DNA from: Gemmatimonadota bacterium
GTDB lineage: Bacteria > Gemmatimonadota > Gemmatimonadetes > Gemmatimonadales > GWC2-71-9
Reading direction: 5' to 3'
Assembly: GCA_003221075.1 (NCBI GenBank)
Contig: QHUF01000304.1
Location: 1 to 8,820, forward strand
DNA: 8,820 nucleotides
In this document: positions 1-6,287 of the stretch, piece by piece
Position numbering within the stretch: the stretch's first letter is position 1
How the letters are laid out: the number at the start of each line of letters is the position of its first letter
Made by a program: the position numbers and the translations under genes
Notes under the pieces: generated by a model
Told to the model about the DNA's origin: nothing
Databases searched by the model: none
The model's input: only the letters and a program-made list of their open reading frames with translations

Positions 1-2
1 CG

Positions 3-293
3 TGGCTCCGGCGACTGATCACACGGCTGATCGCGATTGTGCCGGCGGCCCTGACGGCTATTTTCTGGGGAGAACACGGTACCGCCCAACTCCTGATTCT
101 GAGCCAGGTGATCCTGAGTCTGCAGCTCTCGTTCGCCGTCTTTCCGCTGGTGATGTTCACCTCGGACCGTCTGAAGATGGGCGAGTTCGTGAATCCCCGG
201 TGGTTGAAGATCCTCGCGTACGTCGTGGCGGTTTTCATCGCCGCCCTGAACGCCTACCTGCTGGTACGGGTCTTCGGCGGCTGGGTCAGCTGA
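3..293 (+). CDS. mntH: Nramp-family divalent metal (Mn2+/Fe2+) transporter, C-terminal part (5' end outside window)
   Basis: Only the last 96 residues are present, and the reading frame is open to the left edge. They contain three hydrophobic helices: roughly LIAIVPAALTAIFWG (residues 9-23 of the fragment), SQVILSLQLSFAVFPLVMF, and the final helix after NPRWLK. The stretch SQVxLSxQL-F followed by FTSDRLKMGEFVNP is the signature of the tenth helix and following loop of Nramp proteins, which import Mn2+ or Fe2+ with protons across the inner membrane. The usual Pro in QLPF is Ser here (QLSF). The TGA stop overlaps the ATG of the stress-protein gene by one base, so the two are very probably co-transcribed and translationally coupled. 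Family assignment is firm. The metal and the symbol are inferred from family, since the substrate-binding helices 1 and 6 lie outside the window. Confidence 0.88.
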   Translation, partial: WLRRLITRLIAIVPAALTAIFWGEHGTAQLLILSQVILSLQLSFAVFPLVMFTSDRLKMGEFVNPRWLKILAYVVAVFIAALNAYLLVRVFGGWVS

Positions 294-727
294 TGTACAA
301 GCGCATCCTCGTCCCCCTCGAAAACGGCCCGGCCGATGCCGCCATTCTCGAGCACGTCACGGGGCTCGCGAAGCTGCTGGGCGCCCAGGTGCTCCTGTTG
401 CATGTCGCCGATGGCTGGGCGGCGCGCAACATGGAGCAGCTCAACCTGCGCGAGTCGCAGGAGATGAAAGAGGACCGGGCCTATCTGGAGCGGATGTCCC
501 AGGAGCTGCGGCAGGCAGGGATCGACGTGGATGCGGTGTTGGGGGCTGGGGATCCGGCGAAGGAAATCGCGGCGATGGCGGAGCGGGAGAAGGTCGATTT
601 AATCGCGATGGCGACGCACGGGCACTCCTTGTTGAGCGATGTGGTTCATGGCACCACCGCGACAGCATTGCGACACGTCAGCCGGATTCCGATTCTGATG
701 GTGCGCGCGCCTGCTCCAGAGCCCTGA
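293..727 (+). CDS. Universal stress protein (UspA family, ATP-binding type)
   Basis: 144 residues, the usual size of a single-domain UspA protein. It begins MYKRILVPLENGPADAAILE, the typical first beta strand and helix of the Rossmann-like USP fold. Near the C-terminus it has ATHG, nine residues, then GT, matching the G-x2-G-x9-G(S/T) nucleotide-binding motif except that the first Gly is Ala (a common variant). It ends with the strand IPILMVR. It is therefore probably of the ATP-binding kind and cytoplasmic. The ATG start was chosen because it sits in a TGATG overlap with the Nramp gene; a longer frame upstream is only the shadow of that gene. Nramp-USP pairs and fusions are known, so a role in regulating or protecting metal transport is plausible but inferred. 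The last 50 bases overlap the convergent dehydrogenase gene. Confidence 0.9.
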   Translation: MYKRILVPLENGPADAAILEHVTGLAKLLGAQVLLLHVADGWAARNMEQLNLRESQEMKEDRAYLERMSQELRQAGIDVDAVLGAGDPAKEIAAMAEREKVDLIAMATHGHSLLSDVVHGTTATALRHVSRIPILMVRAPAPEP

Positions 728-1643
728 GAATGGCGCTGAGACGGCGGTCTCGCGCCTCCCGCAGGAACTCGACCTTCCCTTTGTAGGCCCGTTCAATCGA
801 CTGTATCAACGCCCGCTGCTGGTCGGGATCGAGCTGCGCCCAATGGGCAAGCTGCTGCCACCAGCTCTCGAAGCTCGCCAGGAGATGCTGTGTGAAGCTG
901 CGGATGCCGCCCTCCCCGGCTGCCAGGTGATAGGTGAGGTGGGGGCCCGCAGCGGCCCAGCCGATTGCCGGACCCAGCGAGACGGCGCGGTCGAGCTCGT
1001 CCACGCTGATCACACCGCGCAGGACCAGGTCGATGCACTCCCGCCACACGGCAGCCGACACGCGTCCCACCACGTAGCCGGGAATCGACTTCTTGAGGAC
1101 GATCGGGAAGCGGCCGAGGGACCGCAGATACTCGACCGCGCGACTCATGCTGGCTGCCGACGTCCGGCTTTCCGGCACGACCTCGACGAGCGGAATCAGC
1201 TCCGGCGGATTCAGCGGGTGGGTGACGAGGCAGCGGTCGAGCCGGCGCATGCGGCCGAAGATCTCCGTCGGCGGCAGGCCGCTCGAAGACGAGCTGATCA
1301 GCGCGTCGTCACCCGCCTGTTGTTCGATGCCGACGAGGAGCTTTTGCTTCGCCGCGACGTCCTCGTGAATCGCCTCGATGATCCAATCGGCATCCCCGAC
1401 CGCTTCGGAGAGGAATTGTGCGCGCACCAGCTCCGTGAGGCCGCGCTCCACGATGCTCTCCGGCGCGCGATCGAGGGCCACGAGTGCGCGCGTGCGCCGC
1501 TCGACTTCGATCGACGCGCGCTCCATGGTCCCGGGGTTCAAGTCAAAGATCGCGACCGGCCATCCCGCCGAGGCGCACAACGCGGCCCAGCCGATGCCGA
1601 TGTCGCCGGCGCCGATCACGGCAACCTTGCGGGGAATCGTCAC
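678..1643 (-). CDS. 3-hydroxyacyl-CoA dehydrogenase family protein, L-gulonate 3-dehydrogenase / lambda-crystallin-like
   Basis: 321 residues. Rossmann NAD-binding motif GAGDIG at 11-16, with acidic D35 at the end of beta-2 (FDLNP), predicting NAD rather than NADP. The Ser-rich active-site loop ISSSSSG is at 117-122, the catalytic-His motif HPLNPP at 142-147 and VEVVP at 153-157. The C-terminal domain has GPAIGWAAAGPHLTYHLA (224-241), typical of the carnitine 3-dehydrogenase/L-gulonate 3-dehydrogenase/lambda-crystallin branch rather than fatty-acid beta-oxidation FadB. The expected reaction is NAD-dependent oxidation of a 3-hydroxy acid in the cytoplasm; the exact substrate cannot be read. 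The start is GTG inside a GTGA overlap with the nucleoside hydrolase stop, so it is translationally coupled and last in the five-gene operon. The 3' end overlaps the stress-protein gene by 50 bases in antiparallel orientation. Family is firm, substrate unknown. Confidence 0.88.
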   Translation of the reverse strand: MTIPRKVAVIGAGDIGIGWAALCASAGWPVAIFDLNPGTMERASIEVERRTRALVALDRAPESIVERGLTELVRAQFLSEAVGDADWIIEAIHEDVAAKQKLLVGIEQQAGDDALISSSSSGLPPTEIFGRMRRLDRCLVTHPLNPPELIPLVEVVPESRTSAASMSRAVEYLRSLGRFPIVLKKSIPGYVVGRVSAAVWRECIDLVLRGVISVDELDRAVSLGPAIGWAAAGPHLTYHLAAGEGGIRSFTQHLLASFESWWQQLAHWAQLDPDQQRALIQSIERAYKGKVEFLREARDRRLSAILRALEQARAPSESESG

Positions 1644-2599
1644 GCCATCGCCTCCTCGACGAGCGCACCGGCCAGCACGCGCTCGAACAGCAGCCGCCGT
1701 ACCGGAGGCGGATGCACTTCCATCGCGACGCGGGCAAACGAGCCTTTGGGATTCAGCTTCGTGCGACCCCGGCTCTGGCCGTCATCCAGGTCCACCGTCA
1801 GGCGGAGGTCGCTGAATGTCAGCACCTCGGGTTGGAGGAGGTACGCGATGGCGAGAACGTCGTTGATGACCGCGCCGTCCAATCCCTCGCGCTTCTTGTG
1901 GAACTCGACGTAAAAGCGCAGCGCGTCATGCAGCCAGGGCGACTGCTGAGCGAGCCGTTCGACTTCACTCCCCTTGATCACGACCTTCCGCGTCACGTCG
2001 AGCCCGATCATCTCGGTCGGAATTTCGGCGGCGAGCACCGTCGCGAGCGCCTCGGGGTCGCACCAGGCGTTGAATTCGGAAAAGCGCGTCTGATTTCCCG
2101 CGGCCTCGATGTTCCCGATCATGGCCACATGGCGGCTGACCTTGTCGCGAACCAAACCGGGATTCGCGCGGAGCACGCGCGCCAGGCTGGTGGCGGGGCC
2201 GAGCGTCACGAGTGTCACGGGCTCGCGCTGCGCCGCGAGCAGCCGCTCGAGCGGCCGGACGTAGTCGAGAATCACGCCCGCAGGCGGCACTTCGGCGTAG
2301 CCGAGTCCGCTGGGGCCATGCGTATCGTCCGCCACCTGCAGCTGGCGTTTGAGTGGCCGCCGGGCGCCGATGCCCAGCGGGACGCGAACGGGGACGGGCT
2401 GCTTCACTTTGCGCAGGATCTCGACGGCGTTACGGTACGCGTTCTCGACCACGGTGTTGCCGTAGGAGATCGAGATAGCGCGGACGTCGAGTTCCGGGGA
2501 ATTGAGAGCGAGGAGAAGCGCGAGACAGTCGTCAATCCCCGGATCAGTATCGATGACGACGGGGATTGGGGACTGGGGGCTAGGGACTGGCACGCTCAA
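1640..2599 (-). CDS. Inosine/uridine-preferring nucleoside hydrolase family protein
   Basis: 319 residues, normal family length, no signal peptide, so cytoplasmic. The Ca2+-binding motif DTDPGIDD is at 17-24, the GN strand motif (SYGNT) at 45-49, HGPSGLG at 94-100, NAWCDPEA at 177-184 and the final metal Asp at D247. The family N-glycosidases split nucleosides into base and ribose. The position before D247 is Asn (INDVLA, 245-250), where most members have the HD pair with the catalytic His, so specificity or activity may be altered. The start used is TTG two bases after the PQQ dehydrogenase stop; GTG two codons on is the alternative. No start exists between there and DTDPGIDD. Residues 4-14 (PVPSPQSPIPV) are encoded by a G-rich heptamer repeat rather than family sequence. 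The stop overlaps the next gene's GTG. Confidence 0.88.
   Translation of the reverse strand: MSVPVPSPQSPIPVVIDTDPGIDDCLALLLALNSPELDVRAISISYGNTVVENAYRNAVEILRKVKQPVPVRVPLGIGARRPLKRQLQVADDTHGPSGLGYAEVPPAGVILDYVRPLERLLAAQREPVTLVTLGPATSLARVLRANPGLVRDKVSRHVAMIGNIEAAGNQTRFSEFNAWCDPEALATVLAAEIPTEMIGLDVTRKVVIKGSEVERLAQQSPWLHDALRFYVEFHKKREGLDGAVINDVLAIAYLLQPEVLTFSDLRLTVDLDDGQSRGRTKLNPKGSFARVAMEVHPPPVRRLLFERVLAGALVEEAMA
2561..2588. repeat. G-rich heptamer tandem repeat, array 1 (four units)
   Basis: Plus strand reads GGGGATT, GGGGACT, GGGGGCT, AGGGACT in exact seven-base register, followed by GG. It begins 14 bases beyond the PQQ dehydrogenase stop (2602-2604) and encodes residues about 4-14 of the nucleoside hydrolase. 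Four G-runs of 3-5 with three-base loops also meet the simple G-quadruplex rule on the plus strand, which is the template strand for the operon. Confidence 0.85.
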
Positions 2600-2601
2600 G
2601 G

Positions 2602-4542
2602 TTAGGGACGCTCGCGCGGGAGTGCAAACGCGATGATTGCGTCACCGGCACCGAACGGGCCGCCGCCACCGGCGGCGATGACGACGAACTGCCGCCCGCC
2701 CGCCTCGTAGGTCATCGGCGTGGCGCGCGCGCCCGCCGGCAGGTCGGCTTTCCAGAGCTCGCGACCGGTCTCGACATCGAACGCCCGAAACGCGTGCTCG
2801 AGCGTCGCGCCGATGAAGACAATTCCACCCGCCGTCACGATCGGACCGCCAAGATTCAGGGAGCCCGGGAAGCCGCCCATCGTGCCCAACGGCACGTTCC
2901 AGACGATGCCGCCCGTGCTGAGGCTCACCGCGACAAGCGCGCCGAAAGGGGGCGGCGTACAGGGCAGCCCAGTGGGACCCAAGATGATGCGCCGGCGCAT
3001 GAGGTACGGCGTGCCGCGCATGTTGGTGTACTCAAAGTCCGTCAGTCCGTGTGCCGCATCGGCGGTCTTGGAGCTGTCGAAGTTGAAGCTGTGAGCCACG
3101 AAGAGCTGCACCATGGCGGGGACGCGATTGACCGGCACGACGGCGAGACCGTGCCTTTCATCTATAGCCACTCCGCCCCAATGGGCGCCGCCGACGTTGC
3201 CGGGCTGTGAGATCGTGCCCTGCATGCTGGGTGGCGTAAACGGTCCGTCGTTGCGCAGCGCGGCCAGGAAGTCGTGACAGGCGGCCTTGGCCTCGGGTGT
3301 CGGCCCCCAGGCGTCGTCCGCGGTATACCGGAGCGGGACGAGGGGCGGCGTAACAGCCGTAAAGGGCTGCGTCGGAGATGCGACTTCGCCGGGAACGCTG
3401 CTCGCCGGGACCGGCCGCTCTTCCACGGGGAAGATCGGCGTCCCGGTCGTGCGGTCGAGGATGTACAGCATCCCGGACTTCCCGGTCTGGATGACTGCCG
3501 GGATCCTGGCGCCATCGTGTGTCACGGTGACGAGCGTGGGCGGAGCGGCGTTGTCGAAGTCCCAGAGGTCGTGGTGCACGGTCTGGAAATGCCACACGAC
3601 CTTACCCGTGGAGGCGCGCAGCGCCACAATCGAGCTGGCGTAGCGGTCGTCGCCCAGGCGCATCCCGCCGAAATAATCGGGCGCTGGACTCGACGTCGGA
3701 AGGAACACGAGGTCGCGCTCGGGATCGACGACAATCACGGACCAGACGTTGGCAGCGCCGACCAGCCGTGCGGAGCCGTACAGCCAGGTCTTGAACGCCG
3801 GATCGGTTGAGTCCTGGGGTACTGGATCGAACGTCCACTTGACCGCACCGGTGCGCGCATCGAAGGCGCGCACTTCGCCGCTCGCCGGCGCCAGGTTGGT
3901 GTTGTCCGCGACCGCCGATCCGGTGATGACGAGGTCTCCCACGACGGCGGGAGGGGACGTCACCTCATAAAACGCGAACTCGTCCGGGGCGGCCCGCAGC
4001 CCCGTTCGCAGATCGACTGCGCCGCCCGATCCGAAGCCCGTGCAAGGCTTTCCTGTCGCCGCATCGAGGGCGATGAGCCGCGCGTCGATCGTCGCGGCGA
4101 TGATGCGCCGGGCACAGGCCTCACCCCCCGTCCCCCTCTCCGTTCCGGAGAGGGGGTCTCTCCAGAACGCGACGCCGCGGCTCGCGAAGTCGCCGTAGCC
4201 GCGATGCGGGTTCACGCCCGCGTCGTAGCGCCAGCGCTCGGTGCCGGTGGCAGGATCGAGCGCGGCGACGATGCCGGTCGGCGTGATCACGTACATCGTG
4301 CCGTCCACCACGATCGGGGTGACTTCGAGCGCCGGCGGCCGGTGCGACATGCTCGACATGTCGGGCATACCGGTGTGATACGTCCATGCGACCTGCAGCT
4401 GCCCAACGTTGGCACGTGTGATTCGCGTCAGCGGCGAAAAGCGCGCGCCGCCGGGATCGCGGCCATACGCGGGCCAGTCACCTGGGGACTGGGGGTTGGG
4501 GGCTGGGGACTGGAGGCTAAGGAACAGCAACAGTGTCAGCAT
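2602..4542 (-). CDS. PQQ-dependent dehydrogenase (glucose/alcohol dehydrogenase type), exported
   Basis: 646 residues from ATG 4542. The first 11 residues (MLTLLLFLSLQ) look like a short signal or anchor. A repeat-encoded linker follows (SPAPNPQSPG), then DWPAYGRDPGGARFSPL, the first blade motif of quinoprotein beta-propellers. Further family blocks are DARLIALDAATGKPC, WSVIVVDPERDLVFLPTSS, VVWHFQTVHHDLWDFD, QTGKSGMLYILDRTTG, PGEVASPTQPF and LGGPIVTAGGIVFIGAT. These match the membrane glucose-dehydrogenase-type quinoproteins, which oxidise aldoses or alcohols in the periplasm and pass electrons to quinone. The multi-helix N-terminal domain of E. coli Gcd and any c-type haem motif are absent, so the electron acceptor is uncertain. 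The ATG lies within the upstream gene (26-nt overlap). A TTG at 4602 would add a basic n-region (KPSRKRS) and is a real alternative, since the ATG form has no positive charge. Residues about 140-155 derive from an in-frame hairpin repeat. Confidence 0.88.
   Translation of the reverse strand: MLTLLLFLSLQSPAPNPQSPGDWPAYGRDPGGARFSPLTRITRANVGQLQVAWTYHTGMPDMSSMSHRPPALEVTPIVVDGTMYVITPTGIVAALDPATGTERWRYDAGVNPHRGYGDFASRGVAFWRDPLSGTERGTGGEACARRIIAATIDARLIALDAATGKPCTGFGSGGAVDLRTGLRAAPDEFAFYEVTSPPAVVGDLVITGSAVADNTNLAPASGEVRAFDARTGAVKWTFDPVPQDSTDPAFKTWLYGSARLVGAANVWSVIVVDPERDLVFLPTSSPAPDYFGGMRLGDDRYASSIVALRASTGKVVWHFQTVHHDLWDFDNAAPPTLVTVTHDGARIPAVIQTGKSGMLYILDRTTGTPIFPVEERPVPASSVPGEVASPTQPFTAVTPPLVPLRYTADDAWGPTPEAKAACHDFLAALRNDGPFTPPSMQGTISQPGNVGGAHWGGVAIDERHGLAVVPVNRVPAMVQLFVAHSFNFDSSKTADAAHGLTDFEYTNMRGTPYLMRRRIILGPTGLPCTPPPFGALVAVSLSTGGIVWNVPLGTMGGFPGSLNLGGPIVTAGGIVFIGATLEHAFRAFDVETGRELWKADLPAGARATPMTYEAGGRQFVVIAAGGGGPFGAGDAIIAFALPRERP
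4118..4161. repeat. Hairpin repeat element inside the PQQ dehydrogenase gene
   Basis: CCCCCTCTCCG at 4132-4142 and its exact complement CGGAGAGGGGG at 4146-4156 form a perfect 11-bp stem with a three-base loop (TTC), flanked by a C-rich tract TCACCCCCC at 4121-4129. The layout (C-rich tag plus a CCCCTCTCC hairpin) resembles dispersed palindromes I recall from GC-rich environmental genomes. It is read in frame as DPLSGTERGTGGE, between the blade motif GVAFW and the strand ARRIIAATI. Outer limits are approximate. Confidence 0.75.
4484..4518. repeat. G-rich heptamer tandem repeat, array 2 (five units)
   Basis: Plus strand reads GGGGACT, GGGGGTT, GGGGGCT, GGGGACT, GGAGGCT in exact seven-base register, the same family as the array at 2561. 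Its last unit runs into the stop codon of the thioredoxin lipoprotein gene (4517-4519). It encodes residues about 9-20 of the PQQ dehydrogenase (LQSPAPNPQSP), between the hydrophobic start and the first propeller blade. It also fits a G-quadruplex pattern with loops of 2-3 bases. Confidence 0.87.
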
Positions 4543-5899
4543 GGATCTCTTTCGCGATGGTTTGGCGCAGGTGCTGGAATTCGGCCTCGCCGCCGAACCC
4601 AAAGATGCGCTCGATGATGCGTCCCTGCTTGTCGAGCAGCACAGAGTAGGGTAGCCCGCGGTAGTGATAGGTTGCCTTCATCCGGCCGCCGCCGACGACA
4701 ATCGGAAAGGGCGGCCGGAACTCGGCGACGAACGCGCGCATCTTGCCGGGATCCACATCGTCGGAGATTGCCGCGATATCGAACCGGTCGCGGCCGAAGC
4801 TCTTGTACAGGTCGGCCATATGGGGGAACTCTTCACGGCACGGCCCGCACCACGATGCCCAGAAGTTGACGAGCATGACCTTGCCGCGGTAATCCTCGAG
4901 CCGCACCGTCTTGCCGGCGAGATCAGGAAGCACGAAGGCGGGCACGAACAGATCGCGCCCGAGTGTGGGAGTTTGCGCGAGCAGACGGTCGGGATCGAGG
5001 ACGCGGATCGTACCGCGGTGGTCCACCGCGACCGCCGTGGCCCGCGTCCCGAGGGCGCGGGTCGTGACGATGCGGCCGCTCGCCGGGTCCAGCACGTCGA
5101 GGCGCAGGCGCGTCGCCGCCGAATCTTCGGCGCCGAGCACGTAGAGACGTCCATCCGGCCCGACCGATACGGCGATGTTCACGAGAGCATCCGCGACCCG
5201 AATCTCGCGCCCCTTCGGAGGCAGGAAATGCGGGTCGGGCTCCTCACGGAACAATCCGCGCTGGGTGCGCCACACCGTCGCGCCCGTCGGGTCGAGCTTC
5301 AGGATCTCATCGCGCACCAGGGGAGCGAAATAGATCGAGCCGTCCTGCCCGACCGCCACCGCTCCTGCGTTCGCGAGCTGGGCCAGGTAGGCGCCGTCGG
5401 GGACGTGGATCACGCCCAATCCGTGGCTCGGGCGGCCGAGCGTGTCCAGGAGCCACAGCAGCGGTTGGCTGCCATCCTCGCCGACGAACTGGACCAGGTA
5501 GGGAGAGCGCGCAGCGACGATCCGATCGGCCCCCTCCCCGGTGGCGTACAGCGAGGCGGGAAACGGGCTCTGCCACTCCCGCACCGGTTTGCCGGCGGTG
5601 TCGAACACAACCCCTTCGCCGGTGCGCTCCGTGACGAGCAGCCGGCCATGGAGCGCCGCGAGGGCCATGGGCGTGGCGAGCCGCGGATCGGCGATCGTGC
5701 GGACGACGTGCAGCGTGCCGTCGAAGGCCACGAGCCGGCTGTGGTCGGGGTCGGGCGCCCACGAGAGGCTACCGACGCGGGCCGCGGGGGAGCGGCCCAG
5801 GAAGAGGAGGGTGAATCCGCTGGGGGCGGGATGACAGGCGGTGAGGGCCAATAATCCGAGCGCCGCGGCCGCTGTCCCCGCCCCCGGCGGGCCGCGCAT
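4517..5899 (-). CDS. Lipoprotein with NHL-like beta-propeller fused to TlpA/ResA-type thioredoxin domain
   Basis: 460 residues. A lipoprotein signal (MRGPPG, hydrophobic stretch, lipobox LTAC with C22) places it on the periplasmic face of a membrane. Residues about 40-305 form repeated WAPDPDH, VGQDGSIYFAP, VGPDGRLYVLG and VDHRGTIRVLD units, typical of NHL/six-bladed propellers. Residues 318-455 are a TlpA-like thioredoxin domain: FVLPDLAGKTVRLEDYRGKV, then FWASWCGPC with redox cysteines C351 and C354, and LPYSVLLDKQGR with the probable cis-Pro at P417. The likely role is thiol-disulfide exchange in the envelope, with the propeller perhaps presenting a partner. ATG at 5899 was chosen over a longer open frame because it gives a perfect signal peptide and sits in a TGATG overlap with the upstream small Cys protein, which is a plausible redox partner. 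The 3' end overlaps the PQQ dehydrogenase start. Confidence 0.9.
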   Translation of the reverse strand: MRGPPGAGTAAAALGLLALTACHPAPSGFTLLFLGRSPAARVGSLSWAPDPDHSRLVAFDGTLHVVRTIADPRLATPMALAALHGRLLVTERTGEGVVFDTAGKPVREWQSPFPASLYATGEGADRIVAARSPYLVQFVGEDGSQPLLWLLDTLGRPSHGLGVIHVPDGAYLAQLANAGAVAVGQDGSIYFAPLVRDEILKLDPTGATVWRTQRGLFREEPDPHFLPPKGREIRVADALVNIAVSVGPDGRLYVLGAEDSAATRLRLDVLDPASGRIVTTRALGTRATAVAVDHRGTIRVLDPDRLLAQTPTLGRDLFVPAFVLPDLAGKTVRLEDYRGKVMLVNFWASWCGPCREEFPHMADLYKSFGRDRFDIAAISDDVDPGKMRAFVAEFRPPFPIVVGGGRMKATYHYRGLPYSVLLDKQGRIIERIFGFGGEAEFQHLRQTIAKEIHADTVAVP

Positions 5900-6282
5900 C
5901 AGGTGGCGGCTGCGATCGTCTTGATCTCGATCGTGTGCATGCCGTGCTCCATGCGATGGACGCCGGTGATTTTCACCTGGCTCTCGGCGAACGGCTCGAG
6001 ACGCGCGTTCTGCGGGTCTGCGGGCTTGGAGCTGACCGGCATGTAGATCGTGCCGTCCGCGCTCAGAATCGCGAGCGCGACACCCGCCTTGGCGCAGCCG
6101 GCGGCGCACTGTTTGTGTCCGGCGCCGGAGGCGCCCATGGTGGTGTAACAATTGACGTCGATCACCTGGCCCGTGAGCGACATGTCGTTGCCGGCGTTCG
6201 CCGCGGGCTTCTGCTGTTGGGCTGCGAGCGGCAGCGCGCACATCGCGAGCAACGCCGCAGCTGCGAGGGTTCGCTTCAGCAT
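5899..6282 (-). CDS. Small exported three-cysteine protein, first gene of the five-gene operon
   Basis: 127 residues with a clear Sec signal (MLKRTLAAAALLAMCALPLAA, cleavage near residue 21) and a mature domain of about 105 residues. After the signal: SLTGQVIDVNCY (C45), then HKQCAAGCAKAG (H56, C59, C63), a strand DGTIYMPVS, and a C-terminal OB-like strand pair VKITGVHRMEHGMHTIEIK. The layout, a Cys followed by HxxCxxxC and an ending of the type VTGxxxxxGMxxIEI, resembles small secreted proteins common in Acidobacteriota and Gemmatimonadota that have no assigned function. His and Met residues at 109-116 (HRMEHGMH) could bind copper or another metal; this is speculative. ATG 6282 was chosen over an upstream open frame because GGAGGT sits five bases before it and it begins the signal peptide. 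It is the only operon gene with a strong ribosome site. Confidence 0.85.
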   Translation of the reverse strand: MLKRTLAAAALLAMCALPLAAQQQKPAANAGNDMSLTGQVIDVNCYTTMGASGAGHKQCAAGCAKAGVALAILSADGTIYMPVSSKPADPQNARLEPFAESQVKITGVHRMEHGMHTIEIKTIAAAT

Positions 6283-6287
6283 CGTGC

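Noticed and set aside
2..292. Open frame in phase with the stress protein reaching the left edge
   Set aside because: It reads the Nramp gene in the wrong frame; the first 97 codons show no USP or other family sequence.
543..555. GGGGGCTGGGG in the stress-protein gene, resembling the heptamer repeat
   Set aside because: Only one and a half units. It encodes the ordinary USP segment GAGDP and needs no repeat explanation.
1484..2605. Long plus-strand open frame (373 codons) opposite the nucleoside hydrolase and dehydrogenase genes
   Set aside because: Arg/His/Ala-rich translation without recognisable motifs. It is the antisense shadow of two well-supported minus-strand genes in GC-rich DNA.
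4664..5854. Long plus-strand open frame (396 codons) opposite the thioredoxin lipoprotein
   Set aside because: No domain signature and Arg/Glu/Ala-rich shadow composition. The opposite strand has a complete signal peptide, propeller and WCGPC domain.
6110..6155. CAAGC in the small exported protein as a possible c-type haem site
   Set aside because: A haem site needs CxxCH. Here the spacing is Cys-x3-Cys followed by Ala-Lys, with no His.
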